Part shown: piece by piece, positions 21,860 through 29,363 of the stretch | How positions within the stretch are numbered: position 1 is the stretch's first letter | Layout: each line of letters starts with the position of its first letter | IMG/VR virus record: IMGVR_UViG_3300023175_000085 | Coordinates: 1 to 42,259 of that record | DNA: 42,259 nt | Reading direction: 5' to 3' (one strand) | DNA from: a virus | Notes under the pieces: model-generated | The model's input: the letters and a program-made list of their open reading frames with translations, nothing else | What the model was told of the DNA's origin: nothing | Databases searched by the model: none | Made by a program: the position numbers and the translations under genes

Positions 21860-22813
21860 TTGAAGTACTTAACACTTGCTACATCGATAGCTATAGCATC
21901 CGTCGCCGCATATTTTAGTATCGTAGGTTTAGCTACTATATTCTCAGGCGCATTCCTGTCGGTTGTAATCATGGCTGGCATTCTCGAGGTTGGTAAACTC
22001 GTATCTGCTGCCTGGTTACATTATGAATGGAATCGTGTCAATTATCTCGTCCGCACTTATTTTAGCTTTACTATTTTCGTACTCATGTTTATTACGAGCA
22101 TGGGTATTTTTGGTTATTTGTCAAAAGCTCACATTGAGCAATCCGTGAAGGTTGGAGGTAATAATGAATTACAAATCACTAACTTGGAGCGACAGATTGG
22201 AAGGCAGCAATCAATCATTACTGATGCAGAAACGGTACTCTCGCAATTGGATTCGCAAGTCGCCACCCTCATCGAATACGACAGGATTCGTGGTCCTTCA
22301 GGTTCGATTGCAGTTCGCCAAAGTCAATCGGAAGAGAGGAGTCTTCTCAACCAAACGATTGATGATGCGTACGTTCGCATTGATGGACTCCAAGAAAGTC
22401 TCACGCCGCTCAAGCAAGAGCAACTGGCTCTCGAAGTCGAGGTTGGTCCTTTAAAATACATTGCTGAGTTAGTCTACGGAGATGAAGCTCGAACATATTT
22501 TGATGAAGCTGTACGTGGTGTTATCATTCTTATCATTTTTGTATTTGATCCACTTGCAATCATGCTTCTTATCGTATCGACAGGTATGTTTAAACGAGAT
22601 CGTGAACAAATGAATCCACTCGTAGATGAAGAACAAATTATGCGAATGGATGCAAAAGAAGAACCCATCGATTGGGACCGAGCACCACCCAGACCGAAGA
22701 AGTCAGAACCAATGAAACGGTGGTTCGACGAATCGTCAACTAAAGAAGACTCCAATAATAATGAAAAGAAAAAGCGAGGACTAACTACTGTACTAAAACG
22801 AAGACCTATTTGA
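21860..22813 (+). CDS. Conserved multi-span membrane protein with central coiled coil
   Basis: 317 residues from TTG 21860 (AGAGGA at 21847-21852). Three hydrophobic helices lie near the N-terminus (about 4-22, 24-48, 68-90), including ILEVGKLVSAAWLHY. A periplasmic or cytoplasmic coiled coil follows at about 105-205. A fourth helix (VIILIIFVFDPLAIMLLIV) lies at about 222-242, followed by a polar, basic tail. The EVGKL and FDPLA segments are conserved in marine T4-like phage proteins of unknown function (recollection). It may remodel the host inner membrane. Confidence 0.85.
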   Translation: MKYLTLATSIAIASVAAYFSIVGLATIFSGAFLSVVIMAGILEVGKLVSAAWLHYEWNRVNYLVRTYFSFTIFVLMFITSMGIFGYLSKAHIEQSVKVGGNNELQITNLERQIGRQQSIITDAETVLSQLDSQVATLIEYDRIRGPSGSIAVRQSQSEERSLLNQTIDDAYVRIDGLQESLTPLKQEQLALEVEVGPLKYIAELVYGDEARTYFDEAVRGVIILIIFVFDPLAIMLLIVSTGMFKRDREQMNPLVDEEQIMRMDAKEEPIDWDRAPPRPKKSEPMKRWFDESSTKEDSNNNEKKKRGLTTVLKRRPI

Positions 22814-22814
22814 T

Positions 22815-23318
22815 ATGAAATACTTGATCTCTTTTATTTTAGCAGCGACGGCGTATCTAGCATTCGCCGATAACTCACTCAATCTGACGGAAGAAGAATA
22901 TTGTCTTGCGCTCAATATCTACCACGAGGCCCGATCAGAAAATCTGGCTGGAATGTATGCTGTATCAGATGTTGTGTTGAATAGGGTTGATGATAATAGA
23001 TACCCGAACACGGTTTGCGATGTAGTATATCAAGCTGTTTATTCAAAGTGGTGGTTAGAAGAAAGAGGCAGGAAAGTGCCGATACGAAATAGGTGCCAAT
23101 TCAGTTGGTATTGTGACGGTAAATCAGATGATCCTGCTGATGAAGATGCCTGGTATCAGTCTCAGTTAGTGGCTTCTCATATTTTGAATAAAAACATTTA
23201 TCGGGGGATTACCGAAGGGGCAACACATTATCATGCCACTTACGTTGATCCATCTTGGAGACATAGGTTTGCTTCTACTGGAAGAATAGGGTCGCATATT
23301 TTCTATCGGGCAGATTGA
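22815..23318 (+). CDS. SleB-like cell-wall hydrolase with signal peptide
   Basis: 167 residues. Residues 1-18 (MKYLISFILAATAYLAFA) are a Sec signal. The mature part matches the Hydrolase_2/SleB family: NIYHEARSENLAGMYAVSDVVLNRV, CQFSWYCDG and THYHATYVDPSW. The Glu of YHEARSE is the expected catalytic acid of this lytic-transglycosylase-like fold. A secreted muralytic enzyme differs from the unsecreted T4-type lysozyme at 4758 and could act from the periplasm. It starts 1 nt after the membrane-protein stop. Confidence 0.9.
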   Translation: MKYLISFILAATAYLAFADNSLNLTEEEYCLALNIYHEARSENLAGMYAVSDVVLNRVDDNRYPNTVCDVVYQAVYSKWWLEERGRKVPIRNRCQFSWYCDGKSDDPADEDAWYQSQLVASHILNKNIYRGITEGATHYHATYVDPSWRHRFASTGRIGSHIFYRAD

Positions 23319-23324
23319 TAAATA
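23317..23324 (+). promoter_or_regulatory. Possible late promoter (GATAAATA)
   Basis: One mismatch to TATAAATA, overlapping the SleB stop and 24 nt upstream of the 23349 start. Confidence 0.4.
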
Positions 23325-23348
23325 TCTCTATTGTAATGATGGAGAAAA

Positions 23349-23915
23349 ATGATGGTAATAGCTGGTGTGGACTACAGCCTAACAAGTCCGGCAATATGCG
23401 TACACCATGGTGATGAATGGAAATATGAAAACTGTCAATTCCACTTCTTCAGAAAGAAAAAGCAAACCGATGGTGGCGAATTCGTTGGATATGACTACCC
23501 AGAATGGGTCAATGATCAAGACAGATACGAAAAACTCTCAGCCTGGTCACTCGACGTTATGTTCTTTAATGACGTATCGAAGGCATATATTGAGGGATAT
23601 GCATTTGGCGCTGTTGGGCGTGTATTTAATATAGCTGAGAATGGTGGTTACCTAAAACAGCGATTATGGTTATGTGGTATTCCATTTGAGGTTCCTGCCC
23701 CAACCGTAATCAAGAAATTCGGCAGTGGTAAAGGTAATGCCAGTAAAGAATTGATGTATGAATCATTTATTGCTGAAACAGGGGTTGACATTCGAGCTAG
23801 ACTTGATATAATATCAACTAAAAATTGGAACCCCATCAGTGACATCATTGATGCTTATTACATAGCTAAATACGGCTTTTTTGAGGAAAAAACAGATAAT
23901 GATACTAATCTTTAA
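23349..23915 (+). CDS. RuvC-like Holliday-junction resolvase
   Basis: 188 residues (ATG 23352 is an alternative start; GGAG is at 23340-23343). The RNase H-fold acidic set is visible: D8 in GVDYSLTSPA, E82 in YIEGYAFG, D165 and D168 in SDIIDAYYIAKYG. This is the pattern of phage RuvC-type endonucleases, which would cleave branched DNA before packaging or resolve recombination intermediates. It overlaps the following kinase gene by 17 bp. T4 itself uses the unrelated gp49 for this step. Confidence 0.82.
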   Translation: MMVIAGVDYSLTSPAICVHHGDEWKYENCQFHFFRKKKQTDGGEFVGYDYPEWVNDQDRYEKLSAWSLDVMFFNDVSKAYIEGYAFGAVGRVFNIAENGGYLKQRLWLCGIPFEVPAPTVIKKFGSGKGNASKELMYESFIAETGVDIRARLDIISTKNWNPISDIIDAYYIAKYGFFEEKTDNDTNL

Positions 23916-24585
23916 TGGACCACCTGGCACTGGTAAAGATGAAGCGGCAAATTTCTTCTGCGATAGATTCGATTTCGAACATTTAAGTTTTAAGAAACAG
24001 CTCTTCAAAGAGACCATCAAATATTTTGGTGTGAAAGAAGATTGGTTTATGGACGGTTATAATGACCGTACCAAAAAAGAAGTAAGAGAACTGGCTCTTA
24101 AAAATCATTCTCGTCGAACAGCAATGATTCATACCTCCGAAGAAATAATTAAACCCACAAAGGGCAAAGATTATTTCGGTAAGATGGTAGCAGAAGAGAT
24201 CGACACGAATCGCAACTATGTAATCAGTGATGGTGGATTTGTAGAAGAGCTACAACCCATCATCGATAAGGTCGGTGCAGAAAATATGGCAATTGTTCAG
24301 CTGACCAGACAGGGTTGCAGTTTTCAGAATGATTCTCGTAGATACTTTAATGGCAAATTCTTCGGTGAGACCAACGAGATTGTCATTAATTATGAAACTG
24401 AAATCGAAGATGATTTCGTCCTAGAAATGCCTGCATCAATTTTGACCTATCGTATACATAATAATGGGACAATAAGAGACTTCTTTCAAAGCCTCATTAG
24501 TATTGAGTACAGACTTAACTGGGTTGATAGGTTGAATAAGGCACTTATTAATCACCCCATACGTGGAGAAAAGGTAACATTATGA
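23899..24585 (+). CDS. P-loop deoxynucleoside-monophosphate kinase-like protein
   Basis: 228 residues from ATG 23899; a TTG at 23881 would extend it by 6 residues. Walker A is GPPGTGKD at residues 7-14. ISDGGFVEELQPI and later Arg-rich LTRQGCSF with NDSRRY resemble phage dNMP kinases (T4 gp1 class). It would phosphorylate dNMPs for replication, consistent with other nucleotide genes here. Another adenylate-kinase-like role is possible. The 4-bp overlap (ATGA-like) leads into the next gene. Confidence 0.72.
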   Translation: MILIFNGPPGTGKDEAANFFCDRFDFEHLSFKKQLFKETIKYFGVKEDWFMDGYNDRTKKEVRELALKNHSRRTAMIHTSEEIIKPTKGKDYFGKMVAEEIDTNRNYVISDGGFVEELQPIIDKVGAENMAIVQLTRQGCSFQNDSRRYFNGKFFGETNEIVINYETEIEDDFVLEMPASILTYRIHNNGTIRDFFQSLISIEYRLNWVDRLNKALINHPIRGEKVTL

Positions 24586-24842
24586 ATTATGATGATTTGA
24601 AAGGAACACTGCTTGAAAATGTTTGTATCGTTGATTTCACCAAAGTAAATGGTGAGAACCGATTGATGAAATGTACCCTTAAGCCAGATCAAATCCCCGA
24701 AACGACTACTACAGCAACCACTACTGGAGGTTTTTCTCCGGCACCGGTGAATGAGAGCGTCATGGCTGTTTGGGATTTGGAAGCAAATGGCTGGAGGTCT
24801 TTTCGAGTAGAGAATATGAATTCGATTAAAATTGTGGAGTAA
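24582..24842 (+). CDS. SH3-like small phage protein (DUF2693-like)
   Basis: 86 residues. VCIVDFTKVNGENRLMKCTLKPDQIP is the hallmark of a short phage beta-barrel family related to DUF2693. VWDLEANGWRSFRVENM closes the barrel. A Thr-rich loop (TTTTATTTGG) lies between. Function is unknown, and related proteins in T4-like phages often sit beside replication genes. It overlaps the kinase gene by 4 bp. Confidence 0.75.
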   Translation: MNYDDLKGTLLENVCIVDFTKVNGENRLMKCTLKPDQIPETTTTATTTGGFSPAPVNESVMAVWDLEANGWRSFRVENMNSIKIVE

Positions 24843-24845
24843 AAT

Positions 24846-25817
24846 ATGAGCGTTGTATACAAAGGTGAAGTGATTAACACCGAACTTTCTAAAAATTCTA
24901 ACGGTGGTACCGAAATGATGAGACAGCGTCTCGTCGATAATGTCAATCCTGACTATCTAGGTAAGGTTGCCATTCACCTTTCACGCACCCGAGAAATGTA
25001 TGATGATGTACCTAATATTTTATGGTGCCATGATCTTGCAGAAGACCCAGAAAACCGTGTATTGGTCGACGGTGGTTGGCAAAAATTTGACCGACTGATT
25101 TTCGTATCTGCTTGGCAACGAGACCAATATATCATTCGATATGGTATCCCATATTCTCGCTGTGTGGTGATTCACAACGCCGTAGAAAAGGAATATGCTC
25201 CTCGTGAGAAAGATCAGGAGACGATTCGCTTCGTTTATCATACAACACCCCATAGAGGTCTAGAGCTTCTCGTACCCGTATTCGAAGCGTTGGCTAAAGA
25301 ATTCACCAACATACACCTAGATGTATATTCGTCGTTTGGTATTTACGGTTGGGAATCTCGTGACGAACCCTACAGGGAACTATTTGATAAGATCGAATCT
25401 CACCCACAGATGACCTATCACGGTGCGGTAGACAACGCCACAGTCTTGGAGGCACTTGATAAGGCACATATCTTCTTATATCCTAATATTTGGAAAGAGA
25501 CCTCTTGCATTGCGTTGATTGAAGCAATTAAGAGTCAGGTAATTTGTATCCACCCGAATTATGGTGCTCTAGCAGAGACCTGTGCTAATGCAACAATCAC
25601 TTATGATTTCAAAGAAAATAATAACGAGCATGCGAACTATGCTTATTCTGTAGCAAAGCAATTGGTACAGGTCATGAACAATGACGAGAATTACTTCACG
25701 AGATTTACCTATTCAGATAGGTTTAATCTTGCCCGTAACAGCATCGCCTCTTTTAAGACAATTTGGGATGCAACACTAGCAAATGTAATTGCTGAATACG
25801 AGAAAAATGTCGGATAA
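24846..25817 (+). CDS. GT4-like glycosyltransferase (GT-B fold)
   Basis: 323 residues. The N-terminal SNGGTEMMRQRLV is the Gly-rich start of GT-B enzymes. VSAWQRDQYIIRYGIP and VIHNAVEKEYAP precede the linker. IRFVYHTTPHRGLELLVPVFEAL and FLYPNIWKETSCIALIEAI carry the donor-binding E-x7-E motif. It should move a sugar from a nucleotide donor, retaining configuration. It is separate from the sugar cassette at 17781-20325, so a second glycosylation activity exists. Acceptor unknown. Confidence 0.88.
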   Translation: MSVVYKGEVINTELSKNSNGGTEMMRQRLVDNVNPDYLGKVAIHLSRTREMYDDVPNILWCHDLAEDPENRVLVDGGWQKFDRLIFVSAWQRDQYIIRYGIPYSRCVVIHNAVEKEYAPREKDQETIRFVYHTTPHRGLELLVPVFEALAKEFTNIHLDVYSSFGIYGWESRDEPYRELFDKIESHPQMTYHGAVDNATVLEALDKAHIFLYPNIWKETSCIALIEAIKSQVICIHPNYGALAETCANATITYDFKENNNEHANYAYSVAKQLVQVMNNDENYFTRFTYSDRFNLARNSIASFKTIWDATLANVIAEYEKNVG

Positions 25818-26154
25818 AAATGTAATTCCATTCCCCAAGATTAAGCTTGATGCTCCACCCCAATCGGCTGAAGAGGTTCAAGCTCAGATCAGACAATACA
25901 AAGAAAGTTATGCTACCGAAGTGGCAGATATTCTTTGGCAAAGTGTAATCAATGAGTTGGGTCGAGCAGGATGTGACTTTGAAAAAGATATGGATGCCTT
26001 TTACCCTTCCATGATCCTCATTTTAGAATCTATTCGATCGCTGCATTTACAGGCAAGTGGGATTGAACATCCACTTCAAACATTTGCAACTGAAAATATT
26101 ACCGTCGAAGAAATCACAGAAAAAATGGTTGACATTGATGACGAAATAGATTAA
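25807..26154 (+). CDS. Conserved phage hypothetical protein
   Basis: 115 residues from ATG 25807, overlapping the glycosyltransferase stop by 11 bp. The N-terminus MSDKNVIPFPKIKLDAPP is followed by an all-helical region with SIRSLHLQASGIEHPLQTF, a pattern I recall from short conserved T4-like marine phage proteins. The C-terminus is acidic. No function is recognised. Confidence 0.78.
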   Translation: MSDKNVIPFPKIKLDAPPQSAEEVQAQIRQYKESYATEVADILWQSVINELGRAGCDFEKDMDAFYPSMILILESIRSLHLQASGIEHPLQTFATENITVEEITEKMVDIDDEID

Positions 26155-26189
26155 AATAAGAGATTCAAATTAAACTATGGTATTAAATT

Positions 26190-27047
26190 ATGGCTATTCT
26201 TGTAGACTACAATCAGGTGATGCTAGCCTCTCTATTTGCTAGTATTGGTAATCACCACAACATCGACCTCGATGAAAATCTCATTCGACACATGTTTCTT
26301 AATTCTTTGCGAATGAATCGTAAGAAGTTCTCAGAGGAATATGGCGAGATCATTATCTGCGCAGACAATAAGAATGTCTGGCGTCGAGATTATTTTCCCT
26401 ATTACAAGGCAAATCGTAGAAAGAACCGAGATGAGTCCGACCTAGATTGGAACGCTCTTTTCGAATGTCTTCATAAGATCAAGGCAGAACTAGACGAGTT
26501 CTTTCCCTATAAAGTCATTGATATTGAACGATGTGAGGCTGATGATATCATTGGTACCATCATTCACGAAGAAGGTACCGAACTCAATACTGGTTCAGAA
26601 AAGTTTCTTATTCTATCTGGTGACAAAGACTATATCCAGCTTCAGAGATATGCAAATGTCGACCAATACAACCCAGTAATGAAAAAGTGGGTGAGACATG
26701 ATAATCCAGATAAATATCTTAGTGAACACGTTCTGAAGGGTGATGCCGGTGACGGTGTTCCGAATGTGTTGATGAATGATAACTGTTTGGTTGTCGGTGA
26801 TAGGCAAAGACCTATGACTAAGAAAAAACTGGCTGATTATTCGAACCCAGATAATATGCCGGAAGAAGTATTGAGGAATTATGAGCGCAATCGATTGATG
26901 ATTGATCTCGGTCAAATCCCTCAAGAGTACAAAGATCAAATTATAGATGAATACCGTAAAGATAAAAATGTCGGTAGAGAACAATTATTTAATTATTTTA
27001 TTAAACAGAAATTGAAGAATCTACTCACAGATATACAGGACTTTTAA
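26190..27047 (+). CDS. rnh: RNase H / 5-prime-3-prime exonuclease (T4 Rnh-type, FEN family)
   Basis: 285 residues versus 305 in T4. Strong pattern agreement: ILVDYNQVMLA (first metal Asp), ICADNKNVWRRDYFPYYKANR, IERCEADDIIG (Glu-Ala-Asp-Asp metal site), ILSGDKDYIQLQRY, and LKGDAGDGVPNV (helix-hairpin Asp region). It removes RNA primers and flaps during lagging-strand synthesis and would complement the gp61-type primase. It follows a 35-bp gap without an obvious promoter. Confidence 0.95.
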   Translation: MAILVDYNQVMLASLFASIGNHHNIDLDENLIRHMFLNSLRMNRKKFSEEYGEIIICADNKNVWRRDYFPYYKANRRKNRDESDLDWNALFECLHKIKAELDEFFPYKVIDIERCEADDIIGTIIHEEGTELNTGSEKFLILSGDKDYIQLQRYANVDQYNPVMKKWVRHDNPDKYLSEHVLKGDAGDGVPNVLMNDNCLVVGDRQRPMTKKKLADYSNPDNMPEEVLRNYERNRLMIDLGQIPQEYKDQIIDEYRKDKNVGREQLFNYFIKQKLKNLLTDIQDF

Positions 27048-27049
27048 TT

Positions 27050-27490
27050 ATGGCTGTACGATTATCAATCTCAGAAATCCTAAACAAGGTTTCGGAGATA
27101 AAAACAAAGAGTGAAAAGATCAAATGGCTACAGTCGTATGATTGTATACCACTACGCTCAATTTTGCGACTAACGTATGACAAAGAAAACGTTAAATTTT
27201 TGCTCCCTGATTCACCCCCTCCGTGGAAGAAAAATAATATGGAGGAAGGTACAGAGGGTTTGCTGTACAAAGAAACAAGACGACTTCGCATTTTTGTGAA
27301 GGGTGGTGGCTATGATGATTTGAATCAGGTAAAACGAGAATCACTATTCATCAGTCTTTTGGAAGATCTCAATGACGACGATGCAGATCTTTTGGCAAAC
27401 CACGTTATATCTCAGAAACCGATTAAAGGGTTAACCGAAAAGACTCTGGTAGAGGCTTTTCCTGATATTTACAGGAGCAAGATAGGATAA
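27050..27490 (+). CDS. DUF6433-like conserved phage protein
   Basis: 146 residues, starting 2 nt after the rnh stop. WLQSYDCIPLRSILRLTYD and FLLPDSPPPWKKN are distinctive and match a family conserved beside replication genes in T4-like phages, which I associate with DUF6433 (from memory). It is probably a helical protein linked to replication or recombination. No active-site motif is evident. Confidence 0.8.
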   Translation: MAVRLSISEILNKVSEIKTKSEKIKWLQSYDCIPLRSILRLTYDKENVKFLLPDSPPPWKKNNMEEGTEGLLYKETRRLRIFVKGGGYDDLNQVKRESLFISLLEDLNDDDADLLANHVISQKPIKGLTEKTLVEAFPDIYRSKIG

Positions 27491-27494
27491 TAAA

Positions 27495-27659
27495 ATGGCT
27501 AAGCGGTTCAAAAACTTCCGTGAAGGATACGACAATGAATGGGGTGATCAGCACGAAGATCGCCGTCGTGAAAAGCGTAAGAATCACGATAAGAAAATGA
27601 AACGTCGAAGACGCAGAGACGAGAAAGTTTTCAATTTTAAAGAATTTAATGACCAATAA
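27495..27659 (+). CDS. 54-residue highly basic protein
   Basis: Starts at ATG 27495 (ATAGGATAA just upstream) and ends at TAA 27657-27659. It starts MAKRFKNFREGYDNEW and then is dense in Arg/Lys, including five consecutive Arg. RNA or DNA binding is likely from charge alone. The RFKNFREGYD start recalls small proteins of T4-like phages near RNase H. Confidence 0.75.
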   Translation: MAKRFKNFREGYDNEWGDQHEDRRREKRKNHDKKMKRRRRRDEKVFNFKEFNDQ

Positions 27660-27662
27660 GTG

Positions 27663-27691
27663 TTGACAACTGCTCATTTCTGTATTATAAT
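27663..27691 (+). promoter_or_regulatory. Sigma70-type promoter
   Basis: TTGACA 27663-27668, 17-bp spacer, TATAAT 27686-27691: perfect consensus, 31 nt before the HAD gene ATG 27723. Confidence 0.8.
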
Positions 27692-27722
27692 TACAGAGTT
27701 AAATTGATTTTTTGGAGATGTT

Positions 27723-28307
27723 ATGAGCAATATTGCCGACAAGGTTATTCTTGTTGACTGCGATGGTGTTCTGCTAGACTGGGAATATGCTTTTGACCAG
27801 TGGATGAAGCGACACGGATACCACAAAGAATTCGATTCAGTCTACGATATGGCTGTTTCATATAGCATGAAGAGAAAGGATGTAAAGCGCCTAATCCGAA
27901 TGTTCAATGAATCAGCCACAATTCGAAGACTCCCACCCCTCAGAGATGCTATCAAATACGTCAAAAAGATGCATGAAGAACGAGGTTATGTATTCCATGC
28001 AATTACCTCTCTGAGTAATGATGAGTATGCTCAACACCTTCGAACTAAGAATCTGTGTGAATTATTCGGCCCTACTGTATTTGAAAAGTATATCTACCTA
28101 GATACAGGTGCAGATAAAGATAAGGCACTAGAAGAATACAAAGATTCTGGCTGTCTCTGGGTTGAAGATAAGATTGCAAATGCCGAAGTCGGACGTGATC
28201 TAGGTCTAAGATCTGTCCTAATGAAACACGGCTTTAATGAAGATTATGTGTCAGACGACATACCTCTAGTTGAAAATTGGGCGGATCTCTATTACAACTT
28301 TATATAA
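27723..28307 (+). CDS. HAD-superfamily phosphatase
   Basis: 194 residues. D12 and D14 in LVDCDGVLLDW are the catalytic nucleophile and acid/base. T in HAITSLS is motif II, and WVEDKIANAEVGRDLG supplies the motif IV acidic residues after a Lys in KDKA. It is probably a nucleotidase or small phosphatase of the kind carried by many T4-like phages. It has its own strong sigma70 promoter and a GGAG ribosome binding site. Confidence 0.85.
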   Translation: MSNIADKVILVDCDGVLLDWEYAFDQWMKRHGYHKEFDSVYDMAVSYSMKRKDVKRLIRMFNESATIRRLPPLRDAIKYVKKMHEERGYVFHAITSLSNDEYAQHLRTKNLCELFGPTVFEKYIYLDTGADKDKALEEYKDSGCLWVEDKIANAEVGRDLGLRSVLMKHGFNEDYVSDDIPLVENWADLYYNFI

Positions 28308-28310
28308 ATA
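28303..28310 (+). promoter_or_regulatory. T4-type late promoter (TATAAATA)
   Basis: Exact box overlapping the HAD gene end, 20 nt before ATG 28331. It separates late expression of the downstream gene set from the early-type HAD gene. Confidence 0.7.
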
Positions 28311-28330
28311 AATCCATATATGGAGAAATG

Positions 28331-28582
28331 ATGCCAATCTATACTTTTAGAGACAAAGAAACTCTAGAGTCCTTCGATAAGATAATGTCTTATTCGGAGA
28401 AGCTCACCTTCCTTGAAGAAAACCCCCACCTCGAATCCATTATTACTTCTGCGCCGGGAATCGGTGACCCGGTCCGTCTGGGGCTTCGTAAGCCGTCAGA
28501 TAGTTTTCGTGATGTCCTCAAAAACATTAAATCCCACCACCCGGGATCAAGAAACGTAAAAAGTACAATAAATGACTTCTAA
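28331..28582 (+). CDS. FmdB-like small phage protein lacking zinc cysteines
   Basis: 83 residues (ATG 28331; 28328 also possible; GGAG at 28322-28325). The start MPIYTFRDKETLESFDKIMS has the layout of FmdB-type zinc-ribbon starts, but no Cys is present. The C-terminus FRDVLKNIKSHHPGS ... STINDF matches a recurrent T4-like phage family. Function is unknown, and the late promoter box suggests virion or assembly. Confidence 0.75.
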   Translation: MPIYTFRDKETLESFDKIMSYSEKLTFLEENPHLESIITSAPGIGDPVRLGLRKPSDSFRDVLKNIKSHHPGSRNVKSTINDF

Positions 28583-28591
28583 GGAGGTTTC

Positions 28592-29344
28592 ATGGCCAAA
28601 CAAGCTCGCCGTATGTCCAGAAAGGAAAAGCGGAGACAGGACAGGGAATTTAACCACGTTGTAAATAATAAATTTTCAATGAGGAAAATTGAGCCAATCA
28701 CCACTACACAGGAGGAAATGTTTGACAGTTATCGAAATGACAGAAACATAGCAGCAATTGGTACAGCAGGAACAGGAAAAACCATGTGCGCAATGTACCT
28801 TGGTTTGACCGACGTTCTTACTCAACCAGAATATGAAAAACTTATAGTTATTCGATCAGCTGTACAAACCCGCGAACAAGGTTTCATGCCTGGTTCCAAG
28901 GCTCAAAAAGAAGCAGTATTCACAGTTCCCTACGCCGATATTACAAATGACCTATTTCAAAGAGGAGATGCTTGGGAAATACTAAAACAAAAACGTATGG
29001 TAGAATTCATGACCTCATCCTTCGTAAGAGGATTGACGTTTGATAATTCTATTATCGTTGTTGATGAGTGCCAATCTATGACCTATCACGAGCTTGATAG
29101 TATCATTACACGAGTTGGTGAATCATCGAAAATCATCTTCTGCGGAGATACATTTCAGGATGATTTGGCCGGTTCACGAAACCGAAACGATATAACCGGA
29201 TTGCCTGAGTTTATCAAGGTACTGAATAGAATCGACTCGTTCGATATCGTCAATTTCGGTGTTGAAGATATTGTAAGATCAGGTTTGGTTAAGGAATATA
29301 TACTAGCAAAGGAGAGTTGTAGCACCTATCTTAGGGCAGCATAG
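28592..29344 (+). CDS. phoH: PhoH-like P-loop ATPase
   Basis: 250 residues. Walker A GTAGTGKT is at 57-64, VRSAVQTREQGFMPGS is the PhoH-family signature, and Walker B is IIVVDECQSMT. The Lys/Arg-rich N-terminus (RRMSRKEKRRQDRE) may bind nucleic acid. Phage PhoH proteins are widespread in marine phages. Their exact role is unsettled, with suggestions of RNA helicase or nuclease-related activity. AAGGAGG precedes the ATG. Confidence 0.93.
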   Translation: MAKQARRMSRKEKRRQDREFNHVVNNKFSMRKIEPITTTQEEMFDSYRNDRNIAAIGTAGTGKTMCAMYLGLTDVLTQPEYEKLIVIRSAVQTREQGFMPGSKAQKEAVFTVPYADITNDLFQRGDAWEILKQKRMVEFMTSSFVRGLTFDNSIIVVDECQSMTYHELDSIITRVGESSKIIFCGDTFQDDLAGSRNRNDITGLPEFIKVLNRIDSFDIVNFGVEDIVRSGLVKEYILAKESCSTYLRAA

Positions 29345-29363
29345 AGCATAGACGAATGAAATC

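Noticed and set aside
23319-23348. A possible assembly or recombination join near 23.3 kb because codon choice seems to shift between the halves
   Set aside because: The impression is qualitative, gene spacing is normal there, and a late-type box and ribosome binding site cross the point. Would need codon-usage statistics and read coverage.
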